A stretch of 64,000 nt of DNA from Megasphaera paucivorans (GTDB lineage Bacteria > Bacillota > Negativicutes > Veillonellales > Megasphaeraceae). The notes under the pieces were generated by a model. The model was given only the letters and a program-made list of their open reading frames with translations, searched no databases and was not told the origin of the DNA. The stretch lies in the NCBI RefSeq assembly GCF_900103535.1, contig NZ_FNHQ01000007.1, positions 1 through 64,000 on the forward strand. Reading direction: 5' to 3'. The position numbers and the translations under genes are program-made. Positions 28,098 to 35,801 of the stretch are shown here, piece after piece (within the stretch, counting starts at the first letter, position 1; every line of letters begins with the position of its first letter).

Positions 28098-29390
28098 ATG
28101 ATCCGCTCATATCTATTGGCAGGGTTGGTTTTTCTTATGGGTGCGGGTAATGCGTTAGCGGCACCGGTTACACATGTAACGGTTCAATTGACATCGGCGG
28201 AGGCACCGATTCCACTGTTAGTGCAAAAACGAATTGCAGCTAGCATACAGACGGTAGGTAATCATGTTTTTCTTGATAAAGATGATGCTGAAATAAATGC
28301 GTCTGCCGACTCTTATAAAAGAGTAGTTGATGATATCATTAACCGGGTGCTGATTGGATATACTGTTGATGATATAAATATTTCAGCGGGACCTGATACG
28401 ATAATGGCAGTACGTGTCCGTCCTTGGGGAGATACAATTCATACGGTGAATGTCACTGTTGATTATGGCTCTTTGCCAAGTATGGGAGTACAGATGGCTG
28501 CAGGCGATCTCCATGATATTCAGCCTATGGTGGAAAATTTATTGATTGGGTTGCCTGTAGATTCACTGGATTGGGCTAATGGAGTAGTAAAATCGGTATT
28601 GGAAAATGAATTGATCGGTATGCTGCCTGAATTCTATCCGCATATTGTTATTACACCGGGAATACATACGGAGGTGCAAATTTATTTAATGCCGCAGCTT
28701 CCTGTTATTCGTAATGTCAATGTTATTCTTGATGCTGAAAATTTGCCAAAAGTGATTTTTCTGAATACGCGGAAAAATATAGAACAAAAATATGCGGGAC
28801 TTGAAGGACTGCCAATTACCTTTGTGCGGCGTCATGAGCGTGACATTTTAACTGATTTGCAAAAAACGATTGCTAAGCAATGGGTTATTAAACAATATAA
28901 ACTTCGTGTGATACCCACGGTTGCCATCGGTGAAAATCTGGAGATTCATTTAAAATCGGAAACAGATTTTTATGATATTCAGGCAGGCGCATATATCGAT
29001 ATGAACCGTAATGATAAATATCATAACAGGAATATATCAGATGAACATACCGTGATTATGGCTCATGTAGGACGGAAAGTGGGCCAGCATCATGAGTTTT
29101 TCACTGAAGTGGAATTTAAGCCTTCTTCTGTAAAGTGGGATTTTATCCCCGGGTATTTTTATCGATGGGGCAAAACAACCACGTTAGGGTATCAATTTGA
29201 AACGGAAGATACAAGCAACCATCTTTGGCTGAAACAGAATTTAGGCAGCCGGTGGGGAATCCGTTATGATCGCGATCTTACCAATCGGGATAATGAATTT
29301 GGTCTTTCTTATAAACTTCATGAATATGTCAGCCTTGAATATATTGTATCCGACCATGATAGGTGGCTTCGGGTAATAGGCTATTTATAA
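28098..29390 (+). CDS. Unrecognised exported protein, probable outer-membrane-associated beta-barrel
   Basis: Not recognised. 430 residues: signal peptide (about 1-22, NALAAP), then about 270 residues of mixed alpha/beta repeats that look POTRA-like (VTHVTVQL, IHTVNVTVDYG, IRNVNVILDAE each start a strand). The last 130 residues consist of alternating polar/aromatic strands (FTEVEFKPSSVKWDFIPGYF, LGYQFETED, WGIRYDRDL, FGLSYKLHEYV). The layout resembles a small Omp85-like protein, but no BamA barrel motif is seen. ATG 28098 follows GGGGAGGAG; a GTG at 28086 overlaps that SD. It lies between bamA and ompH and 21 nt before the latter. Confidence 0.7.
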   Translation: MIRSYLLAGLVFLMGAGNALAAPVTHVTVQLTSAEAPIPLLVQKRIAASIQTVGNHVFLDKDDAEINASADSYKRVVDDIINRVLIGYTVDDINISAGPDTIMAVRVRPWGDTIHTVNVTVDYGSLPSMGVQMAAGDLHDIQPMVENLLIGLPVDSLDWANGVVKSVLENELIGMLPEFYPHIVITPGIHTEVQIYLMPQLPVIRNVNVILDAENLPKVIFLNTRKNIEQKYAGLEGLPITFVRRHERDILTDLQKTIAKQWVIKQYKLRVIPTVAIGENLEIHLKSETDFYDIQAGAYIDMNRNDKYHNRNISDEHTVIMAHVGRKVGQHHEFFTEVEFKPSSVKWDFIPGYFYRWGKTTTLGYQFETEDTSNHLWLKQNLGSRWGIRYDRDLTNRDNEFGLSYKLHEYVSLEYIVSDHDRWLRVIGYL

Positions 29391-29411
29391 AAGAAAAGGG
29401 GAAATGTAATA

Positions 29412-29891
29412 ATGATGTCAGAAATGGGTAAGAAAAAGAATGTTAAAATTTTTTCGGCGGCGGTAGCACTGATTTTTGTTTTGAGTATCGCAGCCATTGC
29501 TGTAATGCAGATGGGGAATCCTGTAAATGCGGCACCTTCCAGCAATATTGGAATAGTAGATATGAGCAAGGTATTTGCTCCGGATAATGCGGATTTGCAG
29601 AATGCGCAAAAAGAAATGCAGCAGGCATCTCAGGATATGCAGAAAAAGTTTGAAGAACAATCGGCTAGCATGAATGATGAACAAAAAGGACAGCTGTATC
29701 AAACTATGCAAGGTGAAATGGCTAAAAAACAGGAAGAAATTCAAAAAGGGCTGAAGGATAAAGTAGATAACGCGGTTAACAGTGTAGCAAGTACCAAAGG
29801 CCTCAGCCTTGTTGTAGATAAACGCGTAGTATTGTATGGTGGTACGGATATTACGGATCAAGTTGCGAAAAAATTGAGTGAATCGAAATAA
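29412..29891 (+). CDS. OmpH/Skp-family periplasmic chaperone (paralogue 1)
   Basis: Holds unfolded outer-membrane proteins in the periplasm. 159 residues: signal or anchor (about 13-38), SNIGIVDMSKVF first strand, a long coiled-coil arm (about 60-125, rich in Q, E, K) and a returning strand LSLVVDKRVVLYGGTDITDQV. Length and layout are those of Skp. It follows the orphan envelope gene and is the first of three tandem OmpH-type genes. Cleavage after VNAAP is plausible. Confidence 0.9.
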   Translation: MMSEMGKKKNVKIFSAAVALIFVLSIAAIAVMQMGNPVNAAPSSNIGIVDMSKVFAPDNADLQNAQKEMQQASQDMQKKFEEQSASMNDEQKGQLYQTMQGEMAKKQEEIQKGLKDKVDNAVNSVASTKGLSLVVDKRVVLYGGTDITDQVAKKLSESK

Positions 29892-29901
29892 GGATGATTT
29901 T

Positions 29902-30840
29902 ATGAAGCGGATATATGTGGCAGTCGTCGGTGCAGTCCTTGTTGTGGGATTTCTTTTTGCGGGGTATATGGGTTTGCACAATCGGGGAGGCAGCATACAG
30001 GATGCTGAAACTGCCGGCCCTGTTTATGCATATGCAGATGTAGAGCATATTATGATGAGTCATCCTGAATATAGCAAATATCACCATCTGGAATTGCAAT
30101 ATAATGCGATGATTGCCCAGTATCAGTTTGAACAGTGGAATTATTCACAAAAAGCGGCAGCGCAGAATCAAGTTTTTCAGACTCTCGGCGGTAATGCGGT
30201 GTTGATGTCTGCGGCTCTTGATCAAGAGCTGCATGCCCGCGTTGCTTTAAAAGAAAATGAATTAAATATGGGATTGCAGAAAAAATATCAGGAATTGCTA
30301 AAAACAAAAAAAGAACTGCAACCCCAGAGATTCAAGGGAAATGAGTTGAAAATTATCAATTTGAAGTTAAAATTAGGGACACTTTCCCTTAGTGCGGAAG
30401 AACGAGCTGCAGCAAACGCGCAATTAACGTCACTGCTCAAAGGAAATGATGCAGAAACGGAAACATCGCTGACAGAAGCTGAAATAACTTCAGCTATGGC
30501 TCCTTATAAAGCGCAGGCACAGCAAGAAATGGCTGCATATACAGAACAAGTTAAACAAGAATTGAAAGGGCGGCAGCAGGAAAGTTATAACCTTTTTCAA
30601 CAACATATGAATAGTATGGATAATAGACCGGAACCGGCAATATGGAATAAGGAATGGCAGGATAAACTTGCTGCAAAAGAAAAAGAAATAAATGAAGTAA
30701 AAGATAATATTATGGCAGATGTCAGAGAAAAAGCCGCTGCTGTTGCTCAGGAACAAGGAATTACTATGATTTTTAGTGATTATTTAGGAACAGGGTCGGC
30801 GCAAGATGTAACAGATGATATTATTGCCAAGCTGGCATAA
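29902..30840 (+). CDS. OmpH-like periplasmic protein, enlarged (paralogue 2)
   Basis: 312 residues with an N-terminal membrane segment (about 3-25). The core repeats the OmpH plan: a first strand (PVYAYADVEHIM), a much longer coiled coil (about 75-270) and the closing ITMIFSDYLGTGSAQDVTDDII. The helical arm is nearly twice that of Skp, so a deeper cavity or a fixed inner-membrane position is possible. ATG 29902 follows AAGGATG; the gene begins 10 nt after paralogue 1. Confidence 0.78.
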   Translation: MKRIYVAVVGAVLVVGFLFAGYMGLHNRGGSIQDAETAGPVYAYADVEHIMMSHPEYSKYHHLELQYNAMIAQYQFEQWNYSQKAAAQNQVFQTLGGNAVLMSAALDQELHARVALKENELNMGLQKKYQELLKTKKELQPQRFKGNELKIINLKLKLGTLSLSAEERAAANAQLTSLLKGNDAETETSLTEAEITSAMAPYKAQAQQEMAAYTEQVKQELKGRQQESYNLFQQHMNSMDNRPEPAIWNKEWQDKLAAKEKEINEVKDNIMADVREKAAAVAQEQGITMIFSDYLGTGSAQDVTDDIIAKLA

Positions 30841-30856
30841 CAGGAGGCATTAAAGA

Positions 30857-31276
30857 ATGAAAAAAATGTGGAAGCGCTTTGCGGCGCTGATGATGATTAC
30901 CCTTATCGCAGGGATGCTTGCCGGCTGCGGCGGAGCAGATAAAGTAGGTGTGGTGGACATGACACGGGTAAGTAAGGAAGCACCACAGGCGCAGCAGTTA
31001 CAGCAAAAGTTAAAAGATAAACAAGATGCCGTGGAAAAAGAATTAAATGAAGCAAAGAAAACTATGTCGGCAGAAGATTATCAAAAAAAGCAACAGCAAT
31101 CACAGCAGGAACTGCAAATTTTCGGTTCCAGCATGCAGCAGCAATTTGTTCGTGATGTACAGGGCAAATTAGGTGAAATTGCTAAGGAAAAAAATATTGG
31201 GACTATTGTATATACAGAAGCGGTTCAAAAGGGCGGAATTGACGTGACTGATGATTTGATTAAAAAAATGCAGTAA
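30857..31276 (+). CDS. OmpH/Skp-family lipoprotein (paralogue 3)
   Basis: 139 residues with a type II signal peptide and lipobox LAGC near residue 23, so the mature protein should be lipid-anchored. The OmpH fold is clear: VGVVDMTRVSKE, a coiled-coil arm (about 45-95), then IGTIVYTEAVQKGGIDVTDDLI. Asp does not follow the Cys (CGGAD), so export to the outer membrane or retention cannot be told from E. coli rules. The SD CAGGAGG precedes ATG 30857, 16 nt after paralogue 2. Confidence 0.85.
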   Translation: MKKMWKRFAALMMITLIAGMLAGCGGADKVGVVDMTRVSKEAPQAQQLQQKLKDKQDAVEKELNEAKKTMSAEDYQKKQQQSQQELQIFGSSMQQQFVRDVQGKLGEIAKEKNIGTIVYTEAVQKGGIDVTDDLIKKMQ

Positions 31277-31290
31277 AGGACGTGGAACTA

Positions 31291-32310
31291 TTGAAGAAAA
31301 CGGTACAGGAATTGGCTGAATTTTTAGGAGGCACTGTTATCGGAAACGGTGAGACCGTTGTTGAAGATATTCGAAGTTTGGCAGAAGCGGGAAAAAATGA
31401 TATTACTTTTGCGGTGGACCCATATATAGAATATCTCCCACAAGTGCATGCGGGAGCAGTAATAGTAGAAAAGGAAGTTCCTTGCGGGGACAATACGCTG
31501 GTTATTGTAGAAAATCCAAGGCTGGCTTTCTCAAAACTTCTTGTTTTATTTCATCCTCGTCAATCTGTGACGGTGGGAATTCATTCTGCGGCTATTGTAG
31601 ATGAAAGCGCAATTATTGGTGCTGAAACAACTATTATGGCGTATGCTGTTATTGGTAAAAATGTACGTGTGGGAAAGCATTGCATTATATATCCCTCAGT
31701 TTTCATTGGAGACAATGTTATTATTGGAGATGAGACGGTACTATATCCAGGTGCAGTTATTCATGAGAATTGTGTTCTTGGCAGCCGTAACGTTATACGG
31801 GCACATGCGGTTATTGGCGGCGAAGGATTTGGGTTTGCCACAAAAGATGGAAAACATACGCGAATACCTCAAATTGGTAATGTGGAAATTGGTGATGATG
31901 TAGAAATCGGAGCTTGTACCACTATTGATAATGCAACGCTGGGTAGTACGAAAGTAAAACGGGGAACCAAAATAGATAATTTAGTCCATTTGGGACATAA
32001 TTGTGAAATTGGTGAAGATTGTTTTATTATTGCACAAGATGGACTTGCGGGAAGTACCATTGTTGGTGATCATGTTATTTTTGCCGGTCAAGTAGCTACA
32101 AAAGGGCATATTTCGATTTGCTCGGATACAGTTTTTGCTGGCAGGAGCGGCATTACCAGAGATATCACAAAGCCAGGAATTTATGGTGGATTTCCTGCCC
32201 GGCCGCACATGGAGTGGAGTCGGCAAGAAGCTTATATTAAACATTTGCCGCAAATGGCAAAACGCTTAAAGGCTTTAGAAAAAAAGCTGTCTGAATTGGA
32301 AAATAAATAA
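31291..32310 (+). CDS. lpxD: UDP-3-O-acylglucosamine N-acyltransferase
   Basis: Third step of lipid A synthesis: adds the N-linked hydroxyacyl chain to UDP-3-O-acyl-glucosamine. 339 residues: N-terminal uridine-binding domain (about 1-100), then a left-handed beta-helix of hexapeptide repeats and the catalytic His in NLVHLGHNCEIG. A C-terminal helix follows. TTG 31291 is preferred, 10 nt after AAAGGA; the GTG at 31282 is too close to that SD. Its presence shows that the organism makes lipopolysaccharide. lpxC, lpxA and lpxB are outside this window. Confidence 0.95.
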   Translation: MKKTVQELAEFLGGTVIGNGETVVEDIRSLAEAGKNDITFAVDPYIEYLPQVHAGAVIVEKEVPCGDNTLVIVENPRLAFSKLLVLFHPRQSVTVGIHSAAIVDESAIIGAETTIMAYAVIGKNVRVGKHCIIYPSVFIGDNVIIGDETVLYPGAVIHENCVLGSRNVIRAHAVIGGEGFGFATKDGKHTRIPQIGNVEIGDDVEIGACTTIDNATLGSTKVKRGTKIDNLVHLGHNCEIGEDCFIIAQDGLAGSTIVGDHVIFAGQVATKGHISICSDTVFAGRSGITRDITKPGIYGGFPARPHMEWSRQEAYIKHLPQMAKRLKALEKKLSELENK

Positions 32311-32322
32311 AGAGGCTATACC

Positions 32323-33225
32323 ATGTATATCTTTATGAAGTGTTTAAGTTATTTTATTTGCCATGTGCCAGAAACTATTCGCCGCGGTATTGGTTCTTTT
32401 TTAGGGATATTTTTTTGGACGTTTGTACCTAAACGGCGTAAGTTATTAGCACAGCGTCAGATAATAGAATGTGGAATTACAGATGATCCACAGACAGCAA
32501 TGGCTATTGCACGAGCCAGCAGTGTGCGATTTGGTCCTATGATAGTAGAAGTTTTATCGTATCCTATTTATACTAAGGAAAAACTTGATGAAAAAATTAC
32601 TTTTCATGGGAAAGAATATCTGGATGCATTGAAAGAAAGCGGTGAAGGTAGTATCTTTATGGCATCTCATGCCGGGAATTGGGAACTTCTCGGTGCCGTG
32701 CTTGCTATGAATGGATATCCACTTATTTCTGTTGCACAAGAACAGAATAATCATAGTGCCGATAAATTTATCAATGAATATCGTTGTATGATGAAACAAC
32801 ACGTTACATATAAAACGGGTGTTCGGGACATGATACGATTTTTATCAGAAGGCTGTTATATAGGACTGCTGATGGATCAAGATCCATCGACATCGGGTAT
32901 TATGGTTAAATTATTTGGACGGGATACCTTAACGGCGGATGGGCCGGCTAAATTGGCTGGTATTCATAATTATCCTATTCTTACTACGTTTATTCATGAA
33001 GATAGACCATATCATCATATTATCGAGGTTTTACCGCCGATTCGACCATATAATAGCGGGGAAAAACTATCTAAAGCAGAAAAAAAGAAAATTATGTATG
33101 AAACGACACAAAAGTTGAATGATCGGCTGGAGTCATATATACGGCGATATCCGGAGGATTGGTTTTGGCTTCATGACCGTTGGAAATGGACAAAGCGGTT
33201 GCAGGAAAAAGAACAGCTTAATTAA
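32323..33225 (+). CDS. LpxL/HtrB-family lipid A acyltransferase
   Basis: Adds a secondary acyl chain to lipid A at the inner membrane. 300 residues: an N-terminal hydrophobic segment (about 5-28), the catalytic HxxxxE motif in SHAGNWELLG, and the conserved DQDPSTSG loop. The C-terminus is basic (WLHDRWK, then a K/R-rich tail). It starts 12 nt after lpxD and is the last gene of the cluster, ending before a shared terminator. Which acyl chain it adds is not decidable here. Confidence 0.9.
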   Translation: MYIFMKCLSYFICHVPETIRRGIGSFLGIFFWTFVPKRRKLLAQRQIIECGITDDPQTAMAIARASSVRFGPMIVEVLSYPIYTKEKLDEKITFHGKEYLDALKESGEGSIFMASHAGNWELLGAVLAMNGYPLISVAQEQNNHSADKFINEYRCMMKQHVTYKTGVRDMIRFLSEGCYIGLLMDQDPSTSGIMVKLFGRDTLTADGPAKLAGIHNYPILTTFIHEDRPYHHIIEVLPPIRPYNSGEKLSKAEKKKIMYETTQKLNDRLESYIRRYPEDWFWLHDRWKWTKRLQEKEQLN

Positions 33226-33250
33226 CAAAATTTTGTTTGGAGAATGTAAA

Positions 33251-33287
33251 GAAGGCTCTCGGCAGATCAATCTGCCGAAAGCCTTCT
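33251..33287. terminator. Bidirectional terminator between convergent genes
   Basis: GAAGGCT plus TCGGCAGA pairs with TCTGCCGA plus AGCCTTC around a TCAA loop, flanked by A-rich sequence on the left and T-rich on the right. It serves the outer-membrane cluster on the + strand and the HAD gene on the - strand. Confidence 0.9.
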
Positions 33288-33300
33288 TTACATATAAAAA

Positions 33301-34059
33301 TTATAGCCAGCCGTATTTTTGACAGGCATGCAAGATTCCTCCCGTATCGCAGGTATCTGTAATATAGTTTGCTTTTTCTTTAAGTTCTGGACAAGCATTT
33401 CCCATGGCAATGGAGAACCATGCAGGAGTGAACATGTTGATATCGTTTAATCCATCACCGAATACGACGACATCATGCAGAGGAGCATTGATTTTTTTCA
33501 TCATGCGGCGAATGCCTGCCGCTTTATCTGTTGGTTCAACGAGAAGGGAGTTTTCTGTATAAGGAATATGAGAAAGACCGTGCTTCTGTGGTTGAGGAAC
33601 AGCGTGAGACGGGTTTATATAGAAAATTTTGTAAATTGTATGTAATTTCAGGGGATCTAATGGACAAACAATTGTTTTAAAATAACTTTTTTTTTCGTTA
33701 TTGGCAAAAGCTGTAGAACGAGTATATCGTATGGTTTTATTTTCCAATGTAACAGCCCAGGAAATATGACAAGAATCAAGATCTTGGAGTAAGGAAATAG
33801 CTTGCTGCCGAGGAAGTCCGGACATCTCCAGCAGTTTGCCGTTATACGTCAAACTGCTGCCGCCGTCGGCGACGAAAGAGTTGATGTGCAGCGGCAATGA
33901 AAATTGCAAAGTGTCACATTGCAGCCGACCTGTGGCAATTGCTACAAAATGACCGGCTTGTTTTAATTGATTTAAACAAAATATCGTATCTTTTGGGATT
34001 AGTTTAGTTGTTCCCACAGCCAAAGTCCCGTCAATATCAAAAAAAAAATATTTTTTCAT
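33301..34059 (-). CDS. Cof-type HAD-IIB family hydrolase
   Basis: Predicted sugar-phosphate or nucleotide-cofactor phosphatase. 252 residues with catalytic FFDIDGTLA at the N-terminus, the IATGR motif 2, lysine in PTDKAAGIRRM and VVFGDGLNDINMF as motif 4, with a cap domain between (about 80-180). The only clear minus-strand gene in the window, with its own consensus promoter. Substrate unknown. Confidence 0.88.
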   Translation of the reverse strand: MKKYFFFDIDGTLAVGTTKLIPKDTIFCLNQLKQAGHFVAIATGRLQCDTLQFSLPLHINSFVADGGSSLTYNGKLLEMSGLPRQQAISLLQDLDSCHISWAVTLENKTIRYTRSTAFANNEKKSYFKTIVCPLDPLKLHTIYKIFYINPSHAVPQPQKHGLSHIPYTENSLLVEPTDKAAGIRRMMKKINAPLHDVVVFGDGLNDINMFTPAWFSIAMGNACPELKEKANYITDTCDTGGILHACQKYGWL

Positions 34060-34095
34060 AAAAGTGGAATTCCTTTCTAGTATTTCATATAAATT

Positions 34096-34123
34096 ATTAT
34101 AACTAAAATTTAAAGGTTGTCAA
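34096..34123 (-). promoter_or_regulatory. Promoter of the HAD hydrolase gene
   Basis: Read on the minus strand: TTGACA (34118-34123), 16-bp spacer, TATAAT (34096-34101). Divergent from the 6S RNA promoter about 50 bp away. Confidence 0.75.
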
Positions 34124-34171
34124 AACAAGAAAAATAAAAAAAGAAATACAATTCTGTGTATTTGTCAAGGC

Positions 34172-34200
34172 TTGATTTTTTTTATGTATTTGATTATACT
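34172..34200 (+). promoter_or_regulatory. Promoter of 6S RNA
   Basis: TTGATT (34172-34177), 17 bp, TATACT (34195-34200); the start would be near 34207, where the closing stem of the RNA begins. Confidence 0.7.
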
Positions 34201-34206
34201 GTAGTC

Positions 34207-34396
34207 AAGAAGCAACCCTGCTGTGTGCGTAAAATGGTCTCGATGTTTTGAACCAACATCTTTTACATTGGGAGTCTGGGCTTCGTGAGCGTAAAACAAC
34301 GCCTGGCACAGGACTGTTGGAACTCATGAGAGGACACCCACCTGCTTAGGCAGGCTCAAAACTCGGTTTATAAACGGCATGGTGGGGCTTCTTTTC
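34207..34396 (+). ncRNA. ssrS: 6S RNA
   Basis: About 190 nt with no coding frame. AAGAAGC at the 5' end pairs with GCTTCTT at the 3' end, giving the long closing stem of 6S RNA. A large, loosely paired centre lies between. The GGACACCCACCTGC region is like that of Firmicute 6S RNAs, followed by a GCAGG hairpin partner. It has its own promoter, and rarA lies next, a neighbourhood also seen for the Bacillus 6S-1 gene. It binds housekeeping RNA polymerase and mimics an open promoter. End points are approximate. Confidence 0.8.
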
Positions 34397-34415
34397 TTGT
34401 ATATAGTTGATTGAA

Positions 34416-34446
34416 ATGCCGCTGAGTATTCTTGGCGGCATTCTAT
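34416..34446 (+). terminator. Hairpin terminator after 6S RNA
   Basis: ATGCCGC pairs with GCGGCAT and is followed by TCTATTT. It lies between the 6S RNA and the rarA start codon, so it can end the small RNA or release it from a longer rarA transcript. Confidence 0.55.
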
Positions 34447-34466
34447 TTACCATGGGGAGCAAACAA

Positions 34467-35783
34467 ATGAACGGAGACGATTTATTTTCTATGGCTAATG
34501 CGAAGGACAGTGGACATTTTGAACCACTGGCTGTACGTATGCGTCCTAAAACGTTAGATGAAATATATGGACAAAATGAAATAATTGGTAAAGATAGTTT
34601 TTTACGGGCAATGATTGAACGCGATACAATTCCATCGTTGTTATTATATGGACCATCTGGAGTGGGGAAAACAACATTAGCCCATGTTATTGCGATGGAA
34701 ACACAAAGCCGATTTGTTAAAGTAAATGCCGTTACCGCAGGAACTGCAGACTTGCGTAAGTTGATCGGCGAGGCGAAGGACGCTGTTTGTATGTATCAAA
34801 AACGGACGATTCTCTTTATTGATGAAATACACCGTTTTAATAAAGCACAACAAGATGTACTGCTTCCTTATGTTGAAGATGGCACAATCATTTTGATTGG
34901 AGCCACTACTGAAAATCCGTATTTCGAGGTAAATCGGCCGCTGTTGTCGCGCTTACGGGTCATGCAGCTTAACGCTCTTACTAAAGAGGCGGTGGCATCT
35001 GTTTTGCGAAGAGCATTGCAGGATGAAATCAATGGCTTGGGAAAAATGGAAATCACGGCGACATCCGATATACTTATGACAATTGCCTCTTATGCAGATC
35101 GAGATGCCCGAATGGGACTTAACCTTTTGGAACAAATTTGTATGCTGGTGCCTCGACGTGGTACAATTACACAGGAGATTGTAGAAAAAGTAGTAGGGCA
35201 TAGAATTTATACATACGACAAAAAAGGTGATGCTCATTATGATACTATTTCTGCGTTTATTAAGAGTATGCGAGGTTCAGATCCTGATGCAGCACTGCAT
35301 TACTTGGCCAGAATGATTGAGGCGGGAGAACAGCCTTCGTTTATTGCCCGGCGTCTTGTAATATGCGCGGCCGAAGATGTAGGGCTTGCAGATCCACAAG
35401 CTTTGCTTGTTGCTAATGCTGCAGCCCAGGCAGTACAATTTGTGGGATGGCCGGAAGGAAGAATTATTCTTTCGGAAGCAGTTATTTATATCGCCTGTGC
35501 TCCTAAGAGTAATAGTGCATATGTTGCTGTTGACAGCGCTATCGCTGATGTTCGAAAAGGTGATTGCGGAGATATTCCTGACTATTTGCGCGATAGCCAC
35601 TATCAGGGGGCCGCAGCTTTGGGACACGGTATTCATTATAAATATCCCCATAATTATCCTGAAGGGTGGATCGAACAGCAATATTTGCCGGATCCTTTAA
35701 AAAATAAAGTATATTATCATCCTTTAGATCATGGACAGGAAAAAAATATGACGGAACATTGGAAATATCGTCGTGGGAAGTAA
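34467..35783 (+). CDS. rarA: Replication-associated recombination protein A (AAA+ ATPase)
   Basis: Clamp-loader-like ATPase (also MgsA) acting at stalled replication forks. 438 residues: Walker A GPSGVGKTT, Walker B LFIDEIHRFN, sensor 1 GATTENP, then the C-terminal tetramerisation region with ALHYLARMIEAGEQP. ATG 34467 follows GGGGAGC; ATGs upstream at 34416 and 34452 lie in or beside the terminator hairpin and are less likely. Confidence 0.93.
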   Translation: MNGDDLFSMANAKDSGHFEPLAVRMRPKTLDEIYGQNEIIGKDSFLRAMIERDTIPSLLLYGPSGVGKTTLAHVIAMETQSRFVKVNAVTAGTADLRKLIGEAKDAVCMYQKRTILFIDEIHRFNKAQQDVLLPYVEDGTIILIGATTENPYFEVNRPLLSRLRVMQLNALTKEAVASVLRRALQDEINGLGKMEITATSDILMTIASYADRDARMGLNLLEQICMLVPRRGTITQEIVEKVVGHRIYTYDKKGDAHYDTISAFIKSMRGSDPDAALHYLARMIEAGEQPSFIARRLVICAAEDVGLADPQALLVANAAAQAVQFVGWPEGRIILSEAVIYIACAPKSNSAYVAVDSAIADVRKGDCGDIPDYLRDSHYQGAAALGHGIHYKYPHNYPEGWIEQQYLPDPLKNKVYYHPLDHGQEKNMTEHWKYRRGK

Positions 35784-35801
35784 GTTTTGGAAGGTGAAAA
35801 A

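Noticed and set aside
29418-29996. 192-codon minus-strand frame across the OmpH genes
   Set aside because: Arises from the A-rich sense strand; the product is rich in Phe, Leu, Ile and His without any domain, and it crosses two real genes.
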